Shown here: piece after piece, positions 46,675 through 53,834 of the stretch | Numbering within the stretch: position 1 is the stretch's first letter | Layout: each line of letters begins with the position of its first letter | NCBI GenBank assembly: GCA_018648685.1 | Contig: JABGQT010000117.1 | Coordinates: forward strand, 1 to 63,329 | Direction: 5' to 3' | Length of the DNA: 63,329 nucleotides | Source of the DNA: Anaerolineae bacterium | GTDB taxonomy: Bacteria > Chloroflexota > Anaerolineae > Anaerolineales > Villigracilaceae | Program-made: the position numbers and the translations under genes | Notes under the pieces: model-generated | The model's input: the letters and a program-made list of their open reading frames with translations, nothing else | What the model was told of the DNA's origin: nothing | Databases searched by the model: none

Positions 46675-46771
46675 GTAGGGCGACCCGTTTTGCTTAAAGA
46701 AGAAATTAAATTGTTGTTTTCTGGATTTGTTTTTAGAAAATTTTATTCTTAATCACATAGGGTCGCTCTTA
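46675..46771. repeat. GTAGGGCGACCC inverted repeat, copy 1
   Basis: GTAGGGCGACCC (46675-46686) mirrors GGGTCGCTCTTA (46760-46771). The same pattern, with one more G, is found at 47692-47791 one gene away. It fills the pstA2-pstB2 spacer. Confidence 0.7.
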
Positions 46772-46813
46772 CGCTTTTTCTAAATCCTATTCTCTAATTG
46801 TCTGCTTTCTGTC

Positions 46814-47677
46814 TTACCACTGCCTCTTTGCCCTTGCCTGCCCACGAATATAGGTAGCGAGCATATTCATCCCGAGTACGAAGACGAGCAAAACTAGTGC
46901 AGTACCGTATTGGATTTGGATAGGCATCTCCGGGACTTGGGTAGAAATCACAAAAAGATGATAGGGCAATGCCATTGTTGCATCGAAGGGGCTACTGGGA
47001 AGTCGGGGAAGGAAGAATGCTGCGCCCGTAAACAAGATAGGAGCTGTTTCACCCGCTGCACGTTCCAATCCCAAAATAACGCCCGTGATTATGCCGGGAG
47101 TCGCTTGCGGAAGCACTGTGCGACGAATAGTCTGCCAACGTGTCCCACCGAGGGAAATGCTAACGGTGCGGAAAGATTGCGGCACAGCGCGCAGAGCTTC
47201 TTCAGTGGTGCTGATAATGACGGGGAGAGTCATAATCGAAAGCGTCAGTGATGCCGCTAAAATACTTGTGCCAAATTTCAGAAAGAGAACAAAAAGCCCC
47301 AAACCAAAGAGACCGTAAACAACCGAAGGAATACCCGCCAAGTTGATAATCGCCAAACGAATTAGACGCGTAGCTTTATTTTCAGGTGCATACTCAGAGA
47401 GATAAATTGCTGCGGCGATGCCCAGCGGCACGGAGAAAATGGCTGTGCCGAGGGTGAGATAGAAAGTCCCGATGATGGCGGGGAGAATGCCGCCCTCACG
47501 CATCCCATCACGAGGGAAGCCGGTGATGAATTCCCAAGAGATGGCGGGGGCACCCTGCACAACGATGTAGATGACTGTCGCGATGATGGGGATGACGGTC
47601 ATCAGTGTCATGATTGTGAGGAGGGAGAAACCTAGTTTTTGGGTTAGGTCTCGGTTTTTGGTAAAGAATTTGTTCAT
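46814..47677 (-). CDS. pstA: phosphate ABC transporter permease PstA, system 2
   Basis: A 287-residue permease of normal length. It shows LTLGTAIFSVPLGIAAAIYLSEYA, INLAGIPSVVYGLFGLGLFV and the coupling loop EEALRAVPQSFRTVSISLGGTRWQTIRRTVLPQA. It lacks the long outer loop of the system 1 PstA. Confidence 0.94.
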   Translation of the reverse strand: MNKFFTKNRDLTQKLGFSLLTIMTLMTVIPIIATVIYIVVQGAPAISWEFITGFPRDGMREGGILPAIIGTFYLTLGTAIFSVPLGIAAAIYLSEYAPENKATRLIRLAIINLAGIPSVVYGLFGLGLFVLFLKFGTSILAASLTLSIMTLPVIISTTEEALRAVPQSFRTVSISLGGTRWQTIRRTVLPQATPGIITGVILGLERAAGETAPILFTGAAFFLPRLPSSPFDATMALPYHLFVISTQVPEMPIQIQYGTALVLLVFVLGMNMLATYIRGQARAKRQW

Positions 47678-47691
47678 AAGATTATGGGTGC

Positions 47692-47791
47692 GTAGGGGCG
47701 ACCCGTTTGGATAACAAAGAGATATTTTTTGTTGCGAAACTATCTGACTAAAATAAAAGCTGCATTATTAAGAGCAAAGGGTCGCCCTTAC
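47692..47791. repeat. GTAGGGGCGACCC inverted repeat, copy 2
   Basis: GTAGGGGCGACCC (47692-47704) and GGGTCGCCCTTAC (47779-47791) are complementary at 12 of 13 positions. Same family as 46675-46771; a truncated GTAGGGGCG piece is also at about 8865. Confidence 0.75.
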
Positions 47792-47797
47792 TGTAAA

Positions 47798-47848
47798 TAT
47801 ATGGATGTGTAGGGGCGGGTCTGAGACCCGCCCCTACACATCCATATA
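47798..47848. repeat. perfect 23-bp inverted repeat after pstC2
   Basis: The arms 47798-47820 and 47826-47848 are exact complements over 23 bases; the C-G pair flanking TGA in the centre would make it 24. The core is GTAGGGGCGGGT / ACCCGCCCCTAC. It starts three bases from the pstC2 stop codon and lies next to the preceding repeat in the same spacer. Confidence 0.9.
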
Positions 47849-47850
47849 AA

Positions 47851-48747
47851 TTAAGACAAAACCCGTTCAGCCCTCTTCTTCTGCCTAAAGACAACCGCAG
47901 AAGCGGTGATGTTAACAGCTAGAGAGATTAAGAATAAGACCATGCCGATAAAGAAGAGAACATGATAATGTGTGCTGGCGTTTGCGACTTCGCCCATTTC
48001 GGCGGCGATGGTGGCTGTCATAGTGCGGACGGGGGAGAATAAATCGCCAAGTCCCGTTGCGAGGATGGGGGCGTTGCCGGTGACCATCATCACGGTCATG
48101 GTTTCGCCGATGGAGCGTCCGACGCCGAGCATGACGGCGGTGAGGACACCAGATCGGGCGGCGGGTAGTGTGACTCGCCAAATTGTCTGCCAACGGGTTG
48201 CGCCGAGGGCTAGAGCGGCATCACGGTAGGATTTGGGGACTGCATCGAGCGCGTCTTCGGATATCGAGACAACGGTCGGGATCGCGATCCCACCCAAGAG
48301 CAGGGATCCGGTCAATGCCGTTAAGCCAGTCGGCAAGTTTAGGGCCACGCGGAGGTTCGGCGAAAGGATGAGAATCCCCAAAAAACCGAGTACAACTGAA
48401 GGCAATCCCCCCAATAATTCCACCAAAGGTTTGAGCAAATTCCGCACCCAACGAGGGGCAATCTCGGCGAGGTAGACGGCTGTCCCGATCCCAAAAGGCA
48501 CGGCGATTAATCCCGCACCAACGGTCACGAGAAGTGAGCCGGTGATGAGCGGGAGGATGCCATAATAGCTCTCGATGGGATACCAGCGCAGGGCGAAGAG
48601 ATCGCTAAGCGGGACTTCGGTGAGGGTGGGGAGACCTTCTTTGAGGAGAAAAAAGAAAATCAGGGAGACGAAAATAATGGCTGAGTAGCCAGAAAATTTG
48701 ATGAGGCGGGTGATGATGAACTCGCGCCAGTTTAGGTCTTTTTCCAT
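47851..48747 (-). CDS. pstC: phosphate ABC transporter permease PstC, system 2
   Basis: A 298-residue permease: VPFGIGTAVYLAEIAP, LVELLGGLPSVVLGFLGILIL and the loop EDALDAVPKSYRDAALALGATRWQTIWRVTLPAA. CACGGAAAAAAT precedes the ATG. It is separated from the Nudix gene by a repeat-filled spacer. Confidence 0.94.
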   Translation of the reverse strand: MEKDLNWREFIITRLIKFSGYSAIIFVSLIFFFLLKEGLPTLTEVPLSDLFALRWYPIESYYGILPLITGSLLVTVGAGLIAVPFGIGTAVYLAEIAPRWVRNLLKPLVELLGGLPSVVLGFLGILILSPNLRVALNLPTGLTALTGSLLLGGIAIPTVVSISEDALDAVPKSYRDAALALGATRWQTIWRVTLPAARSGVLTAVMLGVGRSIGETMTVMMVTGNAPILATGLGDLFSPVRTMTATIAAEMGEVANASTHYHVLFFIGMVLFLISLAVNITASAVVFRQKKRAERVLS

Positions 48748-48773
48748 ATTTTTTCCGTGTTTTTACCACAAAG

Positions 48774-48844
48774 GACATGAAGGATCACAAAGTGAAAAGC
48801 AAAACATGTTTTTTCTTCGTGGCTCTTGGTGCTCTTCGTGGTTA
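48774..48844. repeat. TACCACAAAGG / CTTCGTGGTTA inverted repeat, copy 3
   Basis: TACCACAAAGG (48774-48784) mirrors CTTCGTGGTTA (48834-48844), with AAGGATCACAAAG and CTTCGTGGCTCTTGG words inside. Same family as 12871 and 32513. It lies between the Nudix gene and pstC2. Confidence 0.65.
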
Positions 48845-48850
48845 GAGTTT

Positions 48851-49261
48851 TTAAAGGGTCTTTCTCAGTGTTTCTAACACTTTAGAAACCATTCGGTCAC
48901 TTTCAACTTCGCTGACTTCACGCCAAGCAAGCTCTTGTAAGATACGTTCTTCAACAGGTTTTTCTTTATCTTCGGGATCAATTCCGAGCCAGGCTTTTTG
49001 TTGTGGATTCGCAAGTGCTTCAAAACAATAATTTCTACCCATTGAGTAAAATTCTTGAAAGAGAAAGCGTCCAACTTCGACATTCAAATTGGTTTCTTCA
49101 AGCACTTCTCGGATAACGGCTTCTCTGAGGGTTTCAGCTCCTTCAACACCGCCACCTGGTAATGTCCAATAATTTTTACCATGATGTCGATGGCGTACCA
49201 TCAAAATCTGATCATCTCTAAAAATAGCTGCACATACGCGATGTCTGGTCAATTTAGCCAT
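48851..49261 (-). CDS. Nudix hydrolase
   Basis: A 136-residue pyrophosphohydrolase, probably acting on a nucleoside diphosphate derivative. The Nudix box is complete: GGGVEGAETLREAVIREVLEETNL fits G-x5-E-x7-REUxEExGU apart from Asn for the last Gly. The substrate is not predictable. It is inserted between pstS2 and pstC2, one base after the pstS stop, so it is cotranscribed with phosphate transport; a link to phosphate scavenging is an inference. Confidence 0.9.
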   Translation of the reverse strand: MAKLTRHRVCAAIFRDDQILMVRHRHHGKNYWTLPGGGVEGAETLREAVIREVLEETNLNVEVGRFLFQEFYSMGRNYCFEALANPQQKAWLGIDPEDKEKPVEERILQELAWREVSEVESDRMVSKVLETLRKTL

Positions 49262-49262
49262 T

Positions 49263-50132
49263 TTAGTTTATCGGTACGAATCCAAGTTTTCTAACAATCT
49301 CCTGCGCGTCTGCCTGCATAATCCATGCCAGATATTCGGCGACAATGCCTTCTGGCTCGCCGTTGGTGTACATATATAAATCGCGCGCAATCGGGTAGGT
49401 GCCGGCGTTGACCGTCTCGACCGAAGGCAAAATATACTCGTCGCCAACTTCGGGGGCAATCGCAATCACTTTCAGGTCGTGCGGCACATAGCCCAAGCCG
49501 TCGTAGCCAATCGCATTCGGGTTTTGGCGCACTTCCACGATGATGCCTTCAGACGATGGCAGCAGCAGCGTATTGGTAGAAAAAAGCGTCTTGGATTCTT
49601 TGTCTCCAAGACGCAAAACAGTTTCTAAAAAGTAAACATGAGTCCCAGAATTGGTCTCACGAGAAAGGCGCACGATCGGGCGATCATCACCGCCAACTTC
49701 GCTCCAGTTCGTATAAACCCCGCTGTAGATGTCTGAAATTTGCTGCAAAGTCAGCTCAGTAACGGGGTTTTCTGGATTGACGATCACCGCAATCGCGTCT
49801 CTAGCGATGATGTGCTCAACCGGCACAATCCCTTGCTCGGATGCGAGATCAATCTCTTTCTGCTTGATTTGACGGGATGCGTTGGCGATATCCACTGTGC
49901 CGTTAACCAGCGCGGCGATACCCGTCCCCGACCCGCCACCTGTTACCGATAAACGAACATCGGCGTGATCCGATTGATATTGCTCCGCCCACGCCAACGC
50001 TAAGTTAACTATGGTATCCGAGCCTTTATTTTCAATATACGTTTGGGGTGCTGAGTCTGCGGAACCTTGCCCAGAAGAAGAGCAAGAGACCAAAAAGACG
50101 AGTAAGAAAGTGAGTATGAGGGTGCGTTTCAT
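49263..50132 (-). CDS. pstS: phosphate-binding lipoprotein PstS, system 2
   Basis: A 289-residue lipoprotein: signal with lipobox LVSCSSSGQG, then IENKGSDTIVNLALAWAEQY, LSVTGGGSGTGIAALVNGTVDIANASRQIK, and RLSRETNSGTHVYFLETVLR. These are the phosphate-binding loops of the shorter PstS class (related to the SphX/PstS of Bacillus type) and differ from the PstS at 38261, so the two systems probably differ in affinity. It leads the second operon. Confidence 0.93.
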   Translation of the reverse strand: MKRTLILTFLLVFLVSCSSSGQGSADSAPQTYIENKGSDTIVNLALAWAEQYQSDHADVRLSVTGGGSGTGIAALVNGTVDIANASRQIKQKEIDLASEQGIVPVEHIIARDAIAVIVNPENPVTELTLQQISDIYSGVYTNWSEVGGDDRPIVRLSRETNSGTHVYFLETVLRLGDKESKTLFSTNTLLLPSSEGIIVEVRQNPNAIGYDGLGYVPHDLKVIAIAPEVGDEYILPSVETVNAGTYPIARDLYMYTNGEPEGIVAEYLAWIMQADAQEIVRKLGFVPIN

Positions 50133-50193
50133 CGATGGGGAATTATAACGTAGATTTCAGCGAGAGATAGAAAAATTGCGGTAAAATCACCCC
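50133..50193. promoter_or_regulatory. divergent promoter region pstS2 / pstB3
   Basis: Only 61 bases separate the two starts. A perfect TATAAT lies on the minus strand at 50148-50143 for pstS2, and TAAAAT at 50181-50186 on the plus strand is a possible -10 for pstB3, only about eight bases from its ATG. No GTTAA repeats like those of pstS1 are visible. Confidence 0.5.
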
Positions 50194-50961
50194 ATGACAA
50201 ATATCGAACCAGTTTTCGCCATCGAAAATCTCAACTTCTACTACGGGGAGAAGCGAGCTTTGTCCAATATCAACATGGACATCATGCCGCGCAAAGTGAC
50301 CGCCTTAATCGGACCCTCCGGCTGTGGCAAATCGACCTATCTGCGTTGCCTGAACCGGATGAATGACACCATCTCTGGCACACGCGTCGAAGGTGAAATT
50401 CGGCTACATGGCGAAAATATCTACGCGCCCGATGCCGATGTGGTCGAACTTCGGCAGCGGGTGGGGATGGTTTTTCAAACTCCTAATCCTTTCCCGCAAT
50501 CTGTTTTTGACAATGTTGCTTTTGGTCCACGCGTTTTAGGTCTTGCCGAAGATAAAACATCGCTGGCAGAAACTGTTGAGCAGAGTCTCCGCAGAGCTGC
50601 ACTTTGGGAGGATGTCAAAGATGACTTGAAGCAGGGCGCGCTCAGCCTTTCATTAGGACAGCAGCAACGTCTTTGCATTGCCCGTGTCATCGCCGTGCAG
50701 CCCGAAGTGATCCTGATGGATGAATCAACCTCCGCGCTCGACCCCATCTCGACCGGCAAAGTTGAAGATTTGATTGCGGAGTTGAAAGAAGACTACACCA
50801 TTGTCATCGTCACGCATAATATGCAGCAGGCGGCACGCGTATCCGATAAAACGGGGTTGTTTTGGTTGGGAGATTTGATCGAATTCGGCGAAACGAACGA
50901 GATATTTACCCGTCCGAAAGAAGAACTCACAGAGGCCTATATCACCGGGCGGATGGGGTAA
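50194..50961 (+). CDS. pstB: third PstB-type ATPase, with altered signature motif
   Basis: A 255-residue PstB homologue with normal Walker [11 protein letters not shown]-loop [11 protein letters not shown] and switch His in VTHNMQQAA. Two hallmark positions differ: the ABC signature reads LSLGQQQR where PstB has LSGGQQQR, and Walker B reads [11 protein letters not shown] where DEPTSALDP is usual. The codons TTA and TCA leave no doubt about the reading. It is alone, divergent from pstS2, and has no permease beside it. It may serve either Pst channel with altered turnover, or be regulatory. Confidence 0.9.
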   Translation: MTNIEPVFAIENLNFYYGEKRALSNINMDIMPRKVTALIGPSGCGKSTYLRCLNRMNDTISGTRVEGEIRLHGENIYAPDADVVELRQRVGMVFQTPNPFPQSVFDNVAFGPRVLGLAEDKTSLAETVEQSLRRAALWEDVKDDLKQGALSLSLGQQQRLCIARVIAVQPEVILMDESTSALDPISTGKVEDLIAELKEDYTIVIVTHNMQQAARVSDKTGLFWLGDLIEFGETNEIFTRPKEELTEAYITGRMG

Positions 50962-51017
50962 AAAACTTATATGAAATTTGAGTCACTCCTAAAAAGGTGG
51001 CTTTTTTATTTCCAAGT

Positions 51018-51950
51018 CTATCGTAAAGTCTGAAAAGCTGATCGCGCAGAAGATAGCGTAGCTCCTGAAGACTGCCAGGTATCACACTGGATACGCTTTT
51101 CTGCCATCCCATTTTTTGCTTGTGCGATAATATAATCTACCATCCTGGCAGGGATATTGACACCGGTCGTTTCAATGCTATTGCGGAATTCCATCGTATG
51201 ATTGACTTCGTTGACAGTAAAGCTATCTTCTGTCTCAAAGAGATCTGCTGCGAGTAAACCTCCGCCCATCGCTCTTGCTGTTTGACGACAGATTTCCTCC
51301 AGCTCTGGTGAGAGTGGACAATTGGTAGCCACCCCGCCACGCGCCGTGTTCGTGATCCAATTTTCGGATGAACGATAGATCGCGCCAATTACTTCATCCC
51401 CGATCACAAAGGCACGGATATCGCGTCCCGGCTTATTGATATATTCCTGCACATAAAAAACTTTATGGTTAACGCCCAGCGATGCTTTGTGTTCAATAAC
51501 GGCTTCTGCCATTTCATGGCTGTCCACGCGCGCGAGCAAACGTCCCCATGAGCCGACGACGGGCTTAAGTACACAGGGATAACCCATCGCATCCGTTGCT
51601 TGTAGCGCGGTATCACTGTCGAATGCCATCAGTACACGCGGGGTAGGGATGCCCCTCTGTGCCAGAATTTGGCTGGTTATATACTTATCGCCGCATTTCT
51701 CTGCTACAGCAGATGGGTTGACAACAGGAATACCATGCGCTTCAAACATTCGCGAAACATAAAGCCCGCGTGAATGTGAAATAGAGCGTTCGAGAATAAT
51801 GTCCACATCTACGGGGAGTTCGGAGATATCGAAATAGCGGTGGCCATCGTTGATGCGGACAACCTCGATATTTGGGCGTGATTCTAGTTCCTTGAGTAAT
51901 AGCTTTTCTTCAACACGAAGACGAGAGTAGAGAAATCCGACACGAATCAT
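51018..51950 (-). CDS. ATP-grasp ligase, LysX/RimK-like
   Basis: A 310-residue ATP-grasp enzyme that joins an amine to a carboxylate through an acyl phosphate. The ATP site is in VLKPVVGSWGRLLARV, FYVQEYINKPGRDIRAFVIGD; the metal site is in NEVNHTMEFRNSIETTGVNIP, a stretch characteristic of LysX/ArgX, which attach alpha-aminoadipate or glutamate to the carrier protein LysW. No lysW (CxxC zinc carrier ending in Glu) or other lys/arg gene lies near. RimK-type peptide modification is therefore also open. AAAGGAGCTAAAAA precedes the ATG. A 32-codon ORF and terminator lie directly upstream. Confidence 0.85.
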   Translation of the reverse strand: MIRVGFLYSRLRVEEKLLLKELESRPNIEVVRINDGHRYFDISELPVDVDIILERSISHSRGLYVSRMFEAHGIPVVNPSAVAEKCGDKYITSQILAQRGIPTPRVLMAFDSDTALQATDAMGYPCVLKPVVGSWGRLLARVDSHEMAEAVIEHKASLGVNHKVFYVQEYINKPGRDIRAFVIGDEVIGAIYRSSENWITNTARGGVATNCPLSPELEEICRQTARAMGGGLLAADLFETEDSFTVNEVNHTMEFRNSIETTGVNIPARMVDYIIAQAKNGMAEKRIQCDTWQSSGATLSSARSAFQTLR

Positions 51951-51969
51951 TTTTTAGCTCCTTTGATAG

Positions 51970-52010
51970 AAAAACAAAAAACGCGTTCTCCATCATCGGA
52001 GAGCGCGTTT
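51970..52010 (-). terminator. terminator between the 32-codon ORF and the ATP-grasp gene
   Basis: On the minus strand AAACGCG-C-TCTCC pairs with GGAGA-A-CGCGTTT (one mismatch) around GATGAT, and six Ts follow. It lies downstream of the small ORF and about 30 bases before the ligase start, so transcripts from the upstream promoter must pass it. It could be an attenuator or simply end a single-peptide transcript. Confidence 0.75.
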
Positions 52011-52060
52011 GGTATAAGTGAATAATTGCGTGCTAAGGCACGTTTTTTATGAAATCATTC

Positions 52061-52159
52061 CTAACCCAAACTGCCCACAGATCCAATCACCAAAGGTGCG
52101 GATGCGGGCTGGGGTTTAGCTTTAGCCTTGAGAGCGAAAGATGCTAGGGATGCGTTCAT
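52061..52159 (-). CDS. putative 32-residue peptide upstream of the ATP-grasp gene
   Basis: ATG to TAG on the minus strand encodes MNASLASFALKAKAKPQP followed by ASAPLVIGSVGSLG. A strong promoter (52170-52197) places the transcription start about four bases before the ATG, so the message would be leaderless, and there is no Shine-Dalgarno site. Three Lys codons lie within five (residues 11, 13, 15). Two readings: a leader peptide that senses lysine for the LysX-like gene, or a small peptide that is itself the substrate of the ligase. It lacks the Cys pairs and C-terminal Glu of LysW. Unrecognised family. Confidence 0.5.
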   Translation of the reverse strand: MNASLASFALKAKAKPQPASAPLVIGSVGSLG

Positions 52160-52169
52160 AATTGGCGGT

Positions 52170-52197
52170 ATTCTATCATCGTTGAAATATATGTCAA
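52170..52197 (-). promoter_or_regulatory. strong sigma70-type promoter for the 32-codon ORF
   Basis: On the minus strand a consensus TTGACA (52197-52192) and TAGAAT (52175-52170) are 16 bases apart. The start of transcription should be near 52163, four bases before the ATG of the small ORF. Confidence 0.75.
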
Positions 52198-52338
52198 GGA
52201 AATGGAAGCAAGCCCAAGTCACGTTCGTTGTCGCTTTGAGTATGAGTGAATAGAATATTTTTTTGAATTGCTTTCTTTGTATACTAATCGTAAGCTCTTC
52301 TAATCTGAAAATAAGCGGAAAAGGAGTACAATACAGTT

Positions 52339-52968
52339 ATGAATATCCCTTATGGCCCTCTCCTTGTTGTTGAAGATGTCCCCAATATTCTGGAGTTACT
52401 TACTGTTACCTTGCGCTTTAAAGGCTATCCCGTAATAACCGCAAGAAATGGTGAAGAAGCTCTTGAGACAATCGCCAAAGAACGCCCTGCGCTTATTATT
52501 ACAGACATTCTCATGCCAAAAATGGATGGCTATGCCTTTGTACAAAAACTGCGCACAGATGTCAAAACGCACGACATTCCAATTATTTTTCTCTCTGCAA
52601 CTTACGTAACCCCTGAGGACAAAACATTTGCCCTAAGCCTTGGCGCATCGCGCTTTATCGAGAAGCCAATTGATACTGAAGATTTTCTTCTCACCATTGC
52701 CGAGTTACTCACACAAGGACCTTCTACCGTCCCGCAACCTCTTGAAGATGGCGAATTCTATATTGGGTATCGACAACGTCTGGAAAATAAATTGCGCCAT
52801 AAAAATACCCAAATTACACGCACAGAGCGTCTTCTAAAAACTTTACCAGAAGAACAGGTGCCTTCTTTTGAGCAACTTCTTGACCAAGCGAATAGAGATA
52901 GAAACCAGATCCGCGCTGAATTAGAAGAAATTCAGAAAATACTCAAAAACTTCCCCGAAACTAAATGA
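52339..52968 (+). CDS. response regulator with coiled-coil tail
   Basis: A 209-residue protein. The receiver domain (5-125) has the acceptor Asp in LIITDILMPKMDG, Thr/Ser in FLSATY and Lys in FIEKPID. The C-terminal 75 residues are charged and helical (RQRLENKLRHKNTQITRTE, QANRDRNQIRAELEEIQ), with no DNA-binding domain, so output is probably through protein contacts. It overlaps the inositol monophosphatase gene by four bases (ATGA). Confidence 0.85.
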   Translation: MNIPYGPLLVVEDVPNILELLTVTLRFKGYPVITARNGEEALETIAKERPALIITDILMPKMDGYAFVQKLRTDVKTHDIPIIFLSATYVTPEDKTFALSLGASRFIEKPIDTEDFLLTIAELLTQGPSTVPQPLEDGEFYIGYRQRLENKLRHKNTQITRTERLLKTLPEEQVPSFEQLLDQANRDRNQIRAELEEIQKILKNFPETK

Positions 52969-53753
52969 GAAAACCAAAGCTTACAGACCTTGAAAAGCTG
53001 GCCAAAGAAGCTGGCAAAATTCTACGTGCCGGTTATAACAAAACACATCAGGTGGAATATAAAAGCACCATTGATCCTGTTACCGAAGTTGATCGCCAAA
53101 TAGAAGAATTTTTACTGAAATCTATTTTAGATAAATTCCCTACCCATCATATTCTTGCGGAAGAAAATGGTGTGATAGAAGGAAATAACGACCATATTTG
53201 GTATATTGATCCATTGGATGGGACAGTTAATTACGCTCACAATATCCCCATCTTTTGTGTTTCAATAGCCTACGCTTACAAACGTGACCTTAGGCTTGCT
53301 GCCGTTTACGATCCAATGCGTGACGAACTTTTTACTGCCCTTCGTGGAGAAGGCGCATGGTTGAATGGAGAACCGATCCGAGCATCGCGGGTAACTGAAC
53401 TTGAGCGCAGCCTCCTCGTTACAGGCTTCCCCTACGATATGTGGGAAACGCCAAACGATAATCTCGACGACTACGGTCATTTTGCAAAACTGACGCAAGG
53501 CGTCCGCAGGCTGGGGGCTGCTGCGCTTGATCTTTGCTACGTTGGCGCAGGCCGATTTGAAGGTTTTTGGGAACATTCTCTCCAACCTTGGGACGTAGCA
53601 GCAGGAGGGTTGATCGCTGAAGAAGCCGGCGCAAAAATAACAAATATTAAAGGCGGAAAAGATTACGTATCTCAGCCTGTGTCAATTCTCGCCGCACCAT
53701 CAGCATTGCATGAGAAAATGATGATAGTAATAGAAAACACGCATAAAAAATGA
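52965..53753 (+). CDS. suhB: inositol monophosphatase family protein
   Basis: Mg-dependent phosphatase of inositol-1-phosphate or a related sugar phosphate. The 262-residue chain has the metal ligands in ILAEENG and WYIDPLDGTVNYAHNIP, the signature GFWEHSLQPWDVAAGGLIAEEAGA, and an insertless core. The symbol is by family; the natural substrate may differ. Translationally coupled to the receiver protein in front. Confidence 0.88.
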   Translation: MRKPKLTDLEKLAKEAGKILRAGYNKTHQVEYKSTIDPVTEVDRQIEEFLLKSILDKFPTHHILAEENGVIEGNNDHIWYIDPLDGTVNYAHNIPIFCVSIAYAYKRDLRLAAVYDPMRDELFTALRGEGAWLNGEPIRASRVTELERSLLVTGFPYDMWETPNDNLDDYGHFAKLTQGVRRLGAAALDLCYVGAGRFEGFWEHSLQPWDVAAGGLIAEEAGAKITNIKGGKDYVSQPVSILAAPSALHEKMMIVIENTHKK

Positions 53754-53834
53754 AACATTGGAGGATTGGTATAAAAAGTATGTAAAACTATAGTTTTTAT
53801 AGCCATAACGTGTACAATGAGGGGGTGAAATAAT

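Noticed and set aside
50999-51012. Strong bidirectional terminator after pstB3
   Set aside because: The sequence around GGTGGCTTTTTTA has a T-run, but the stem (AGTCACTCCT / AGGTGGCT) pairs only with a bulge, so I did not list it.
51018-52159. LysW carrier protein beside the LysX-like ligase
   Set aside because: The 32-residue product has no Cys pairs and ends in Gly, not Glu, so it is not LysW.
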